64,000 bases of DNA from Uranotaenia lowii (GCF_029784155.1 NC_073693.1:112716683-112780682), one strand, 5' to 3'; numbered from the stretch's first letter, positions 34,041 to 44,110 are shown. A program made the numbers and translations. Notes: a model not told the origin generated them from the sequence alone.

Positions 34041-36074
34041 TTGTATATTTCAGATAATCGACAATACTTGGCTCTTAATTTTATCAATACATCCCTATCA
34101 GACGTTATGAATGATGAATTAACAAAACAAATAGAAGAAGAAGAGCTACGCACGATTATTCAACAGGCAACCAAGAAAAAAGCTCCAGGTCCTGATGGAA
34201 TTACATATGAATTTTACGAACATTATTTTGATCTTTTGAAAATTGACATGTTACGACTGTTTAACGGTTTGATAAACGGTGAATTACCAGTGCAAGATAA
34301 CTTTTCAAAGGGTATTATCACTCTAGTGCCAAAAACAGGAAACAAATCAGATATCAATAATTACCGTCCTATAAGTCTTTTGAACACTGATTACAAAATT
34401 CTGGCCAAAATTATGTCTTTCCGTCTTGCAAAGTGTATGAATGTGCTCCTTGGAGAAGGGCAAACAGCTGGAGTTCCGCAAAAATCATGTATCTCAAGTC
34501 TCGATCAAATAAGAACTTTGATAACAAAAGCTCAACAATCTAAGAGAGTTAAATTTGCTATTCTCACTTTAGATTTAGAAAAAGCTTTCGACTCTGTTAA
34601 TCACATCTGTCTATGGGAAGTTATGCAAAAATTCAGATTTTCACCAAGATTTATACAGCTGCTGAAAAACTTGTATTCTAATGCTTCATCGCAAGTGTTA
34701 GTCAATGGTTCACTTACATCTTCTTTCCCGATAAAAAAATCTGTCAGGCAAGGTTGTCCCTTATCCATGCAACTTTTTTCTTTGTATTTGGAACCTCTGA
34801 TAAGACAGTTGTATAACTGCCTGTTGGGACTAAATATTGACAATAAGTTTATTAAAATCTCTGCTTACGCAGATGACCTAACGCTCCTAATCAGAAACGA
34901 TGAAGAGTTTGACTTAATAATGTCATACTTTGATGATTTTTCAAAAACTGCTGGAATTCGAATTAATCTGAAAAAATCAGGGTTCATAAGATTTAACAAC
35001 TGCCAATTAGGACCTCAAAAGGTAAAGGAAAAAGAAGATCTAAAAATACTTGGATTGATTGTGAATAAAACTTGGAAAGAAATGGTGAATAAGAATTATC
35101 AAGTGCTGATCAACCGATTCAAAGCTACCTGTGCAATCCATGCTGCGCGTCACTTATCGTTACTAGGAAGAGTAATAATGCTAAATACCTACATGCTCTC
35201 GAAATTATGGTACATTTCTCAAATCATTCCACCATCGAATGCACACATAGCAGAAATTAAAAAAGCTGCAGGATATTTTCTATGGCGTTCCCAATTTTTC
35301 AAAATCAAAAGAAATCAACTATATTTAGAATATGAGAAAGGTGGACTTAAACTGCTAGACCCTGAAACTCAATGCAAATCACTGTTTGTAAAGAATCTTT
35401 TGATTCAAAGTGGAGAAAAAGTTGAACACTTTTTGATCAAACTAAATGATGTTAAAGGTCTTACTCTAAATGCCAAAAAATGGATAGAAGCAGCTAAACA
35501 GTTAGAGGATCAAGATATTGAACTATCCAATAGAAACATCTACATCTCTTTTTTGAAAGAACTTAATACAGTTCCCGATGTCTTAGAAAAGTATCCTACT
35601 TTAGAGTGGGATTTTATTTGGGAAAATATCAATCATAATTTTCTTACGTTACATACAAGATCAATGCTATATATAATTTTCAATGATGTGATTGCAAATA
35701 GAGTCAAAATGTATACCTACACGAATATTGTAAACAGCAATCTATGTGACATATGTAATCAACCAGACACGAATTTTCATAGAATCAAGTATTGTACTAA
35801 ATCAGGCATTGTTTGGAAGTGGATAGAAAAAATGGTGATCCAAAGGCTTAAGACGAAAGTTAAGTCACCTGAGGAACTTCTGTATATAAAAATATCCAAT
35901 GATAATTGTAAAAATAAGGCAGCCTTGTGGCTGGTATCAGAAGCTATTGTATACAATGTTGTCCATTTTGAAAATCCCAGTCTTTATGTATTTAAAAAAC
36001 ATATAAGAGAGCAAAGATGGAATAATTTTAATGTTTTTAGGAAACATTTTGATAATAATCTTAATATTTGTTAG
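34041..36074 (+). CDS. L1-like reverse transcriptase, 5'-truncated LINE with open 677-codon frame
   Basis: This encodes the RT and C-terminal parts of an L1-like non-LTR retrotransposon ORF2. Visible in order are KAPGPDGITYEFY (residues 48-60), YRPISLLNTDYKILAK (109-124), the first catalytic Asp in LTLDLEKAFDSV (D178), VRQGCPLS (235-242) and the active site AYADDL (275-280). Near residues 574-591 there is a CCHC knuckle, CDICNQPDTNFHRIKYC. The endonuclease and ORF1 are missing. The frame opens at a TTG codon; the first ATG is at 34107, so no real start exists here. An AATAAA (36147) precedes a poly(A) run (36171-36189). AGCATAT occurs just before about 33955 and again at the poly(A) edge, a possible short target duplication. 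No internal stop in 677 codons suggests a recent insertion. It cannot move alone. Confidence 0.88.
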   Translation: MYISDNRQYLALNFINTSLSDVMNDELTKQIEEEELRTIIQQATKKKAPGPDGITYEFYEHYFDLLKIDMLRLFNGLINGELPVQDNFSKGIITLVPKTGNKSDINNYRPISLLNTDYKILAKIMSFRLAKCMNVLLGEGQTAGVPQKSCISSLDQIRTLITKAQQSKRVKFAILTLDLEKAFDSVNHICLWEVMQKFRFSPRFIQLLKNLYSNASSQVLVNGSLTSSFPIKKSVRQGCPLSMQLFSLYLEPLIRQLYNCLLGLNIDNKFIKISAYADDLTLLIRNDEEFDLIMSYFDDFSKTAGIRINLKKSGFIRFNNCQLGPQKVKEKEDLKILGLIVNKTWKEMVNKNYQVLINRFKATCAIHAARHLSLLGRVIMLNTYMLSKLWYISQIIPPSNAHIAEIKKAAGYFLWRSQFFKIKRNQLYLEYEKGGLKLLDPETQCKSLFVKNLLIQSGEKVEHFLIKLNDVKGLTLNAKKWIEAAKQLEDQDIELSNRNIYISFLKELNTVPDVLEKYPTLEWDFIWENINHNFLTLHTRSMLYIIFNDVIANRVKMYTYTNIVNSNLCDICNQPDTNFHRIKYCTKSGIVWKWIEKMVIQRLKTKVKSPEELLYIKISNDNCKNKAALWLVSEAIVYNVVHFENPSLYVFKKHIREQRWNNFNVFRKHFDNNLNIC

Positions 36075-36170
36075 AAATAACTGTATTAACCCAGGATAGC
36101 ATTAATTAGATTTAAAATGTTTGTATCTAGCTTTTAAGTGAATACTGAATAAAGGTTTTTTTTTAAATAA

Positions 36171-36189
36171 AAAAAAAAAAAAAAAAAAA
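36171..36189 (+). repeat. Poly(A) tail of the L1-like LINE
   Basis: A run of 19 A residues follows the AATAAAGG signal at 36147 and marks the 3' end of the retrocopy. Sequence after it (GCATATGATGCG) belongs to the interrupted TA element. Confidence 0.8.
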
Positions 36190-36539
36190 GCATATGATGC
36201 GTATTTCAGACAACATCATATAGACAATTGGTTTGAGATTTTTATCTCAACACACATCTGAGATATTAAAAGTGGCCCACGTTTCCCCATGGCCCACGAT
36301 ACCCCACTCTCCCCTACTGTTTTAGTAAAATAAAAATTACTTCTTCGATTCTCTAAAAAAATCACTTCAAATCTTTGTTTATATTTGACATTTATGGTGC
36401 ACAGAAAATCAGATTTTTAAAATTTTACAATCGAGTCTAAAACTGTCGATAAAACCCATTTTTTTTTCTCAAAAAAAAACATTTTTTATTATTTTTCCTA
36501 TGATAACTTCACTAATATCGAAAAATGTTGATCATACAC

Positions 36540-37265
36540 AAAAACTAAGTTGAGATGATCGACAACTGACTTGAGGGAACAACTGGTTTGACGAGAAGTG
36601 TAGGAGGGAGATTGATATGAGGGCGGCAGTAGTGCAAAGAAACACCCGTCGAAACGTGGAAAATCACTCACGGCGGAAGAGACAGCGATCTCTAATTTTC
36701 CAGGAGAAAAAGCACCGCCTGGAGAAGGAGGAGCTCGAGAAGCTGGAGCCATGGCTGTAGGAACAGAGGAGGGGGGTTTGGGTAACGATCGTCGGCGACG
36801 AGTTGGAGATAGTCGAAGACTTTGTCTATCTCGGCTCACTGGTGATCGCAGACAATGACCGTGAGATCCGGCTACGAATGATCAGCGGAGGTTGTGCCTA
36901 CTATGGACTCATCAAGCAATTGCGGCCGAGAAGACTTAGCTCTCGCACGAAGTGTAACCTGTACATGACGTTTAGTAGACCGGTTGTTCTCTACGGGCAC
37001 GAGACATGGACATTGCTCGAGAAGGACCTGCGCACACTCGGTATATTCGAGCGACAAGTATCAAGAACCATCTATAGCAGCAAAACGGAGTGTGGAGGCG
37101 AAAGATGAACCACGAGCTCGCGCTACTCTACGGCGAACCCCGTATCCAGAAGTTGGTGAAGGCTTGCCGGATACGCTGAACAGGACATGTTACGAGAATA
37201 CCGGAAGACTGTACTGCAGAAGAAGGTCCCAGCAATTGAAGTACGGTTGGACCGAGTGAATTTTC
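36540..37265 (+). pseudogene. RTE-like LINE, internally deleted copy
   Basis: Two non-adjacent parts of the RTE-like family are joined. 36575-36780 matches the post-endonuclease linker seen (inverted) at 1-270: CTGGTTTGACGAGAAGTGTA encodes WFDEKC, followed by an Arg/Glu-rich stretch. At about 36785 the sequence jumps to the RT C-terminal region, GDELEIVEDFVYLGSLV, then YYGLIKQLRPRRLSSRTKC, VVLYGHETWTLLEKDLRTLG and a final DRVNFRKCV. All RT catalytic motifs fall in the deleted part. Frameshifts follow near 37080. The segment VVLYGHETWT is present here but deleted in the copy at 50407-51475, so the two copies complement each other for reading the family. It ends in a T-rich stretch near 37266. 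Confidence 0.75.
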
Positions 37266-38365
37266 GGAAATGTGTTAGTTTTTTTTCTCCAAAAAAATAT
37301 GTATTTTTCGATTTATAATTGAAATTTTTCGACTAATCAAAAAATACAATGAAAATACGAACAATTTCTCCTCGAGGAACTCCACTGCACCCCATCGGAA
37401 AACAACACGGGTGAGAGTCAATTTGTACAAAAGTATCACGTCCCGAGCATTGTCAGACGAAACCAAACAACTTCTTCCTGGCTCCTACAGACTACCGATT
37501 TGCTCCCTTTTTCTTGGATTCCCTTTCACGGCTGACTGACTAAACGTCATCCGAACAGCTTCCATGCAAAAGCTCACACCATACCGAAATCCTCATGAAC
37601 GAATGACGGAGAAGCAGCCGTCTTAAATCCACACAGCCGAGCCGCCGGATGTTCTAGGAAGTTCATCTGAATCTCGGATGCATATGGCTATACGTTTATT
37701 TTTTGTTTTTTTTTCCTCAAGAGTTCGCTCTTAGTTGTTCTCCCTTTTGCTCTGTCTCTCTGTCTCTGCTAGTCAAAACATGCAGATTAGAAATCATTTT
37801 CGCAGGAAATGAGACGTGTTGCTTTTCTCGTTATTTCCCAGACATTTCTTCTGCCGCCGCCGTCAACGTCTTGGTCGCGTACTTCAGCAGTTTTAGAGAG
37901 TGGCCGTTTCCTGGTAGAATAAGAGTGGTTTTCGTTCTTGACTTTGTGGTCCATAATCATCATCAGCAGCAGCAGCAGTCGGCAGGCCCCCTTCTTTATT
38001 CGTTCTCGGAATTGGCCCGGCGATTCGATTGGCGGCAGACTGTCTGGTCTAGAGTGAATCGGCACCGCAACAATGTTGCCACCGTAATAATTGAGCACTT
38101 TGTTGATGGTTTGGACTACGGTCATCATTTAGCTGGCGGACCTTGGAAACTGGCCATTGTAAACCTATCTAGAGGAGGGCAGCAGCAGCAGCACGTGTTC
38201 GATGGGAAACGATTTATTTCATGCATGGGATTTTTTTTTTCAAGAGTGGGGGCGGGACTTCAGTTTCTAATTATGAGGGTGACTAACCTGGTGCTATAGT
38301 TTTCTTACAATCTAGCTGGTTGCTCGAGAAATAAGGAACCATTTTATTCATAATAATTTTCAAGT
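37266..38365. other. Mixed-composition island without recognised gene
   Basis: 37430-38330 has higher GC than the flanks and no match to other repeats in the window. A 198-codon plus-strand frame (37703-38299) contains His/Gln runs from CAN repeats and no domain, and a 113-codon frame overlaps it on the other strand. I do not call either as a gene. The stretch could be ancestral intergenic, intronic or UTR sequence. Confidence 0.35.
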
Positions 38366-38414
38366 AAACAAAGCAGTCTGATTAATCCGAACATTAGTTT
38401 ATTATATATCCAAC

Positions 38415-38444
38415 GTTTCGGTGCTTTGTTGGCACCATCATCAG
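38415..38444 (-). ncRNA. Hammerhead-ribozyme-like core
   Basis: On the minus strand the order is CTGATGA, one T, GGTGC, a 7-base loop, GCACC, GAAAC. This matches the hammerhead core layout (CUGANGA, stem II, GAAA). After the core, ACGTT can pair with a downstream AATGT to form a short stem III. The single unpaired T after CTGATGA, and a weak stem I, depart from the canonical fold. Penelope-like elements are known to carry such minimal hammerheads. No function is shown. Confidence 0.35.
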
Positions 38445-38591
38445 GGAAACTACAATTTTCATTATAATAAATAGAATTAGGTGAAAACAATTTAGTTATA
38501 AATTATCATATTGTTGTACGGTTCTACTTACAATAATGTGTTTGTTATTTGTTGTAGAGCTAAAGTTAAGTATATAACAATTGTAGTTTCT

Positions 38592-38620
38592 CTGAAGATG
38601 GTGCCAACAAAGCACCGAAC
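38592..38620 (+). ncRNA. Hammerhead-ribozyme-like core, mirror copy with a damaged GAAA
   Basis: The plus-strand arm carries CTGAAGA, T, GGTGC, loop, GCACC and then GAAC. One A of the conserved GAAA is missing, so this copy would not be expected to cleave. It is the mirror of the core at 38415-38444. Confidence 0.3.
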
Positions 38621-38934
38621 GTTGGATAGATAATAAACTAATGTTCGGATTTATCAGACTGCTTTGCTAATTTGAAAAGCAAACAACTAACAGTCATCAT
38701 TTCCAACTTTTTGTTTATAGTTTTGTACAAATCTGGTCAACACTAGGATGACAACCTTAAAGTGATATTAGGATAATCCTGGATATTTGTTAGAAGGCTG
38801 GATAAATGCTAGGCTGGCAATCGAAAGGACGTTAGGCCAACTGATTGCTATGCCGAATGAATTTAAGATGTAATAGTGAAATGTAATAGATTAAAAACTG
38901 AATACTCGTTGGACCGGATGAACGTTATGTGGAA

Positions 38935-40440
38935 AGTATGTCAAGGGTGTCCACGATGAAATGGCCACTCGCAAAATTGATTCGTAAAATTCGAGTTTTA
39001 TTCGATTGTCGTTAAATTTTCATGGATTGAAAAATAACTATTAAACCTCATTTTATCATTTTACTCGTATTTGATTTACAGTCCATACGCAATCGCCCAC
39101 ACCTTGGCCTTAACTCCGGCCATAAGATTCTGCACAACCTGTGAATCAACCGTTTATTGCATGTTATCCCATACTTACTTCAGTTCCTCGACTGCCTTTA
39201 CTACCTTAGGTCGTTTAAGAAGGTGCTGCTTCATAATCACTCAGTACTTCTCGATGGGACGGAGCTACGGAGGTTGATTGAACATTTTTGACAAGAAATT
39301 GACCTTAAGTATTGTCCGCATACCACTTCAGCACGTCCTTGGAGTAGTGTCATGAGGCCAAATCCGGCCAGAAGATTGTTGGGACGTTGTGGGCCTTTAG
39401 GAAAGAAAGCAGCCGCTTCTGAAGGCACTCTTTCATGTACACCACGCAAATTTGGACATCTTCTGAGTGCGGACATGCTCCGGAACGCTAAACTTATCTT
39501 TGGCCCTGAAAAACAGGTTGTCGGGAATCTGTTTGAAGTCGGCCTTCACATATGTTTCGTCGTCCATGATGCAACATTCAACTATCGTCAGGATGTTGAG
39601 GTACAACTTCCTGGCACGGGTTTTGGCGGACTTTTTCTGCATCTCGTCGCGATTAGGGGCCTTTTGTACCTTGAACGTTCGAAGCCCAGCCTTAGTTTCA
39701 GCCTTCTGGACAAAACTTTGGCTCAGGTTAACCGTAGTTTTGTCCAGAAGACTAAAACTTAGGCTGGGCTTCGAACGTTCAAGGTACTGAAGATTCCTTA
39801 TTGCGACGAGATGCAGAAAAGGTCCGCCAAAACCCGTTCCAGGAAGTTGTACCTCAACATCCTGACGAAAGTTGAATGTTGCATCATGGACGACGAAACA
39901 TATGTGAAGGCCGACTTCAAACAGATTCCCGGCAACCTGTTTTTCAGGGCCAAAGATAAGTTTAGCGTTCCGGAGCATGTCCGCACTCAGAAGATGTCCA
40001 AATTTGCGTGGTGTACATGAAAGAGTGCCTCCAGAAGCGGCTGCTTTCTTTCCTGAAGGCCCACAACCTAACAACAATCTTCTGGCCGGATTTAGCTTCA
40101 TGGCACTACTCCAAGGACGTGCTGAAGTGGTAAGCGGACAATACTTAAGGTTCTTAGCCACATCCCGAACGGAGAAGTTCGGGTTTCAGTTGAAGGCCCC
40201 AACTAGGCGGTTGTGATTTTTGGTGTTATACGGAATACTTTTTCCTTCCCTTCTGGGCTACCGATCGGTGGGCAATCGTTCCTCAGTCGCGACACCATGG
40301 AATTCGCGATTCCCAACGTTTTGGCGATGGAACTATGCGAGATATCTTTTTTCTCGTGATGAATGCGCAAGATCTTATCATTCACGAACTGTTCTTTTGA
40401 CTCCATTTCCGCGAGTTTTTATCACAGGACATTAAAACTT
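38935..40440 (-). pseudogene. DD37E-like Tc1/mariner transposase pseudogene with an internal inverted duplication
   Basis: The minus strand holds a decayed Tc1/mariner-superfamily transposase gene. The N-terminus at 40406-40203 is MESKEQFVNDKILRIHHEKK followed by the helix-turn-helix ISHSSIAKTLGIANSMVSRL. The catalytic part is at 39720-39075: CCIMDDETYVKADFKQIP (first Asp), FWPDLAS (second Asp), and LRPIEKY (Glu), then LLKRPKVVKAVEEL. In this copy about 36 residues separate the second Asp from the Glu, close to the DD37E spacing known from mosquitoes. In-frame stops interrupt it (for example beside LRPIE and after EKY). Between the two parts lies an extra inverted copy of the catalytic part (39735-40150, plus strand). 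No clear TIRs were found. Confidence 0.75.
39301..40150. repeat. Long palindrome built from a transposase gene fragment
   Basis: 39301-39717 and 39735-40150 are inverted copies (417 and 416 bp) around a 17-bp spacer. Both arms encode the transposase core, in opposite directions: CCIMDDETYVKADFKQIP is readable on each outward strand. The arms differ at scattered positions. Because the arms are antisense to each other, the window shows long matching shadow frames here (242 codons minus, 136 codons plus). A transcript through the region would fold into a hairpin of about 416 bp. Confidence 0.85.
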
Positions 40441-40630
40441 GCCGGATGTAAACAATGCACTATAAACTTAATCCACCTAAGTTTTCTTTAAATTCTACCC
40501 AACCATTAACGGTGGCGCCCATTCTGCCGGACAACCGTTGTCCTTTGTGCGTTTTTTCGCATAAAATTTGTTCTGCCTAAAATCTTTTCAGCCTACCGTC
40601 CGTCCGGTATAACTATCGTTCAGCCTAACG

Positions 40631-40720
40631 TAGGCTTACCAGATAGATACTTTCAGAAAAAAAAACGGGGCATCGCCGAAAAAAGTGGGACATTTTAGAA
40701 ACTCTTAAAACCTTATTTTT
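40631..40720 (+). repeat. Left-end fragment of the AGCGGGACAT hAT MITE
   Basis: TAGGCTTACCAGATAGATACTT and the following AAAAGTGGGACATTTTAGAA match the left end of the element at 8368-9200, with a small internal repeat (GATAGATA). The right end is missing. Confidence 0.6.
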
Positions 40721-40747
40721 ATGACCATTCCTATACATATGTATGTA

Positions 40748-41751
40748 CAGTACCGTTCATAATTGTATAGAAATTGGAAGACAGCGCACTGTCACTTCGA
40801 CTTTGAACTTCCATAACTTTTTACTCTGATTATATTTTTTGATAAAATTTTTTGCCTTAAATAGATAAACTATCACACTATTATAACATAAAATTTGAGC
40901 TTTCTGGAGTTTGTGTGGCCTGAGAAACAGTAATTCTACGAAAATCGGAATTTTTAGACTTTTCTCATTTAAACTGCAATAACTCTGAAACTTCGCCACA
41001 TTTTTTATTGAAATTTTGCAGAGTGATTGTTGAAATATGAAGCTAGCATGTCTGAAGTTTTCGAAAAGTTCTATCAATGAGATCAAATGTTACGCGAGGT
41101 GCAATATTTCAGACATGGATCTATAAATGCGATTTCTATAGAATTTTGGACGAATGTTTTCATAGGAAAATCATGTTCTCTGTTTAGCAACCAGTAAATT
41201 TATTTCAACCGAAAAATCCAACAATATCGCGAGATTCTGATTTCAAAACACAAATGGATCATTTATTCCATTTTTTCTTTTCTTCATTGCTTTTGCCAGA
41301 CATTTTTTGTCTGATTGGTGGAGGAAACGATATTGTTCTCATGAATCGTCCAAAATTCTATAGAAATCGCATTTCTAGGTTCATGCCTGAAATATTGCAC
41401 CTCGCGTAACTTTTGATCTCATCGATAGAACTTTTCGAAAACTTCAAACATGCTAGCTTCACATTTCAACAATCACTGTGCAAAATTTCAATAAAAAATG
41501 TAGCGTAGTTTCAGAGATATTGCAGTTTAAATGAGAAAAGTCCAAAAAGTCCGATTTTCGTAGAACTACTGTTTCTCAGGCCACACAAACTCCAGAAAGC
41601 TCAAATTTTGTGTTATGATAGTGTGATAGTTGATCTATCTAACGCAAAAAATTTGATCAAGAAATACCATCAGAGTAAAAAGTTATGGAAGTTCAAAGTC
41701 GAAGTGAAAGTGCGCTTCCTTCTAATTTCTATACAATTATGAACGGTACTG
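40748..41751. mobile_element. Foldback MITE with about 410-bp arms and TA target duplication
   Basis: The element starts CAGTACCGTTCATAATTG and ends with its reverse complement. TA flanks both sides (40746-40747, 41752-41753). The inverted similarity extends inward over roughly 40748-41157 and 41343-41751, with a unique centre of about 185 bp. Shared landmarks in both arms include GTCGAAGT, the ATTTGAGCTTTCTGGAGTTT block, TGCACCTCGCGTAAC and the ATTTCTATAGAATTTTGG block. The end sequence and TA target fit a Tc1/mariner-mobilised element. No gene lies inside. Confidence 0.85.
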
Positions 41752-41964
41752 TATATCCCAAGCAACATTTTGAATGCTTGAGGGTTTTAAAAGAAAAATG
41801 GAAGGTTTTTAGAGGAATTGAGCAAGAGTTGATGGTTCTAAAGCGATTTTTTACAAGACCTTCATATAAACTATCTCTAGGATGGCTACACAGCGACTGT
41901 ACAACCTTCTGATAAAACCCTGCCATTTTGCAAGATTATTTTTACTCTCCGTTTATATATGGGT

Positions 41965-42793
41965 TAGAGTGTCAGTCCCGGGATTTCCCGGTCGGGAATT
42001 CCCGGGAATTTCAAAAATTCGGGAATTCCCGATTCCCGGAAATCATAGTTTCATTCCCGGGAAATCCCGACATGTATGAAACTATAACTCTGGAAAAACC
42101 TAATAGCCTCCGGAACTATTCTTATTGATCTTTTTGAAAATGTAGTCATACAAAACTCATTGAGAATATGCCGATTCCTGAAGCAGTAGACGCTTTGGAG
42201 CCATTTGGTGAATTTTTTATTTCTCAAATAGATAAGTTTAAAAATATAATATGTATTTCCTCACCGTTTTCATTGAACGAAAACCCACAACACTTCGAAA
42301 AACATATGAAAAATCGCGCAGCAGGTCGGCAGATTTCGTTTTCTTGAAAGTAATATTGATGCATTTGTTTGAAAACTTAAAAAATGAAGAAGACATCGCT
42401 TTCTTCATATGAAAAGAAAATTTGTAAAGTGTTCAGAAAAACGAAATAAGGTTGGAAAAATCAAACAAACTAAAAGATAATTTTTTTATTAACCCCTAGT
42501 TGCATGAATGAATTCTTCATTTGACTTATTCAGGCTATTTTATTGTTCATTTGACTGTTTTTAATTTATTATTGTTGAAAACAGGTTGAGTTATTTGATT
42601 AAAAATAAGTTGAAAAACATTATAAAGAGTACATTTTGAACAAATAATGGGCTTGTATGCACTACAGGTTTGAATCGAATAGTATACATACATGTTTTTT
42701 AATATTTCCCGGGATCCCGGGAATTCCCGGGAAACAGGCCACCAGATTTCCTGATTCCCGGGAATGAGAAAACGGCCGGGAAATGGACACCTA
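41965..42793. mobile_element. hAT-like MITE with CCCGGGAATTCCCGGG palindromes, copy 1
   Basis: The left end TAGAGTGTCAGTCCCGGG and the right end, reverse-complemented TAGGTGTCCATTTCCCGG, are similar. Subterminal blocks of CCCGGGAATTCCCGGG-type palindromes lie at 41976-42072 and 42705-42785. A related copy of nearly the same length lies at 58669-59488. No 8-bp duplication is visible here, and there is no transposase frame. Confidence 0.65.
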
Positions 42794-43137
42794 GAGTAAT
42801 TTCAAACTCAAAATTTGAGCAAAGTTTTTAAATTGTTGAAAAGCCGCTTTTGATCATCAACCAAGTTAATTAATTTTGATTTGTCCATTTATTCAATGTC
42901 TGTTTGTTTGAAAATAGTTTTTTTTCGATCAGTAGTCCTGTTTTATTTCATCCGGAATTTTACTTTTTCCTTAAGCATTACATTCAAGAGATTCTGCTAG
43001 GATTGTGGAAACACACCTGGAGCCATCATCATTTGGAAGCAACCTGAAGAATATTTTCGTCAATCGAAAAATGATAACATCACTTAAACTTTCTCAAAGA
43101 ATGCTTAACTAAATCAGAGTGTTACGGTGATGCTAAG
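42794..43137. other. AT-rich spacer, no gene seen
   Basis: No coding frame or recognised repeat. Confidence 0.4.
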
Positions 43138-44110
43138 ATAAGTCAGATTTTCCCGTTTTATCCGGCTTTGCCTGGATATTTGACACAAAATTTAGGAAAA
43201 ATTTAGAATATGAAAATTCAGAATGGACCAACTTTTTGACAAAAATCACAAAATTAAAATAGTTTGACTATAAACTTCGATAATTTTATTAAAAAAATAA
43301 AAAAAGAATTTATATGAAAATGATGAAGATGAGATTGAAAATTATGAAGATAAAAAATATATTATTTTTTTTAAATGAACAAAAGAAAATTTGTTTAATA
43401 AAAACGTTTAACCGTTTTAAAAACTTTTTAAAAAGATTCAAATGATAACCCAAGAGAACAGAATTCTAATATTTTTGTTTTGATGATTGATTAAGTAGAT
43501 GTTGGTGTCCGGAATTTAAATCTTTTGTCAGATTTTTTCTATCATCTTATTTTTTTGGTGATATGAAGGTAAAAAAATGAATCAGTTTCAGGCGAAACTG
43601 ATCAGCGATAATAGATAAACGAACTTATATACATATAATTGAAAAAAAAAACTGGTTCTGTTTATTTTACTTCATAAGATTATGGGATAGTTTTGTTGAT
43701 AATAATGCTGATAATGAATTATTCTTAAAGTTGAATTCTTCAGTTTATGAAAATTTGAAGATAACCCATGTTTTTTTCGAATTACTGAAAGAAATTAAGA
43801 AAAAGGTTATTTTTCATTAAACAAATTTGTAGAAGCAGGAAAAAGAATTTGATTTTTGCTTTAAAAACATTCTCAGTCCATTTTGGTTTAAACGTTTTGA
43901 ACAATTTGTAAAAATCTACGTATTTTGCAGTTGATAATTGGTTTAAAATCTTTGTTCTTAAATTTTCAATGTTGTTGATTTTGTTGAAAAAGTGCATTAA
44001 TTTCTCGAATGATATTGCTCATATAAAGATAATTTTGATAAATAAAATCTGATTTAAAAAACAAATTGCATATTTAGATTGAGGGCATTCAAATTGATCA
44101 AAATAAATAA
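43138..44110 (+). repeat. AT-rich CCGG-ended repeat family, copy 3 (partial)
   Basis: It begins GATTTTCCCGTTTTATCCGG then CTTTGCCTGGATATTT, the mirror of the right end at 22645. It continues with TGATGATTGATTAAGTAGATG and AATCAGTTTCAGGCGAAACTG, which align with blocks at 20360-20480 and 56150-56290. The copy is shorter than the others and its right end is unclear. Confidence 0.5.

Larger units (their letters stand above)
33318..36314. mobile_element. TA-flanked element with GGGAGAGTGGGG ends, split by an L1-like LINE
   Basis: The left end TGGGAGAGTGGGGAATCATG and the right end, reverse-complemented GGGGAGAGTGGGGTATCGTG, agree over about 25 bases with four mismatches. Both continue GGGCCA. 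TA flanks both sides (33316-33317, 36315-36316). The phrase GTGGGCCAC/GTGGCCCAC recurs inside near 33530, 33818, 36272 and 36290, the same subterminal-repeat style as the element at 2171-4668. About 760 bp remains after removal of the LINE at about 33955-36189. No transposase is seen. Confidence 0.7.
38366..38669. repeat. Foldback repeat with outward-facing hammerhead-like arms
   Basis: The left arm (38366-38458) and right arm (about 38576-38669) are inverted copies. Both contain AAGCAGTCTGAT at the outer edge, then the blocks CCGAACATTAGTTTATTA and CCAACGTT, a GCACC/GGTGC hairpin, and AAACTACAATT. The loop of about 115 bp is AT-rich. No protein is encoded. The layout resembles Penelope-like or retrozyme-type repeats arranged head to head, but that is inference. 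Confidence 0.6.

Noticed and set aside
37703..38299. 198-codon plus-strand frame, one of the longest outside the LINEs
   Set aside because: It contains His/Gln runs from CAN repeats, has no domain, and a 113-codon frame overlaps it on the other strand. No splice or start context supports it.
39433..40161. 242-codon minus-strand frame and its plus-strand partner at 39352-39762
   Set aside because: They run through both arms of the transposase palindrome. Half of each frame is antisense to the real transposase reading, so they are artefacts of the inverted duplication.
41964..41965. Target duplication of the CCCGGG MITE copy 1
   Set aside because: The flanking octamers ATATGGGT and GAGTAATT do not match, so none was claimed for this copy.
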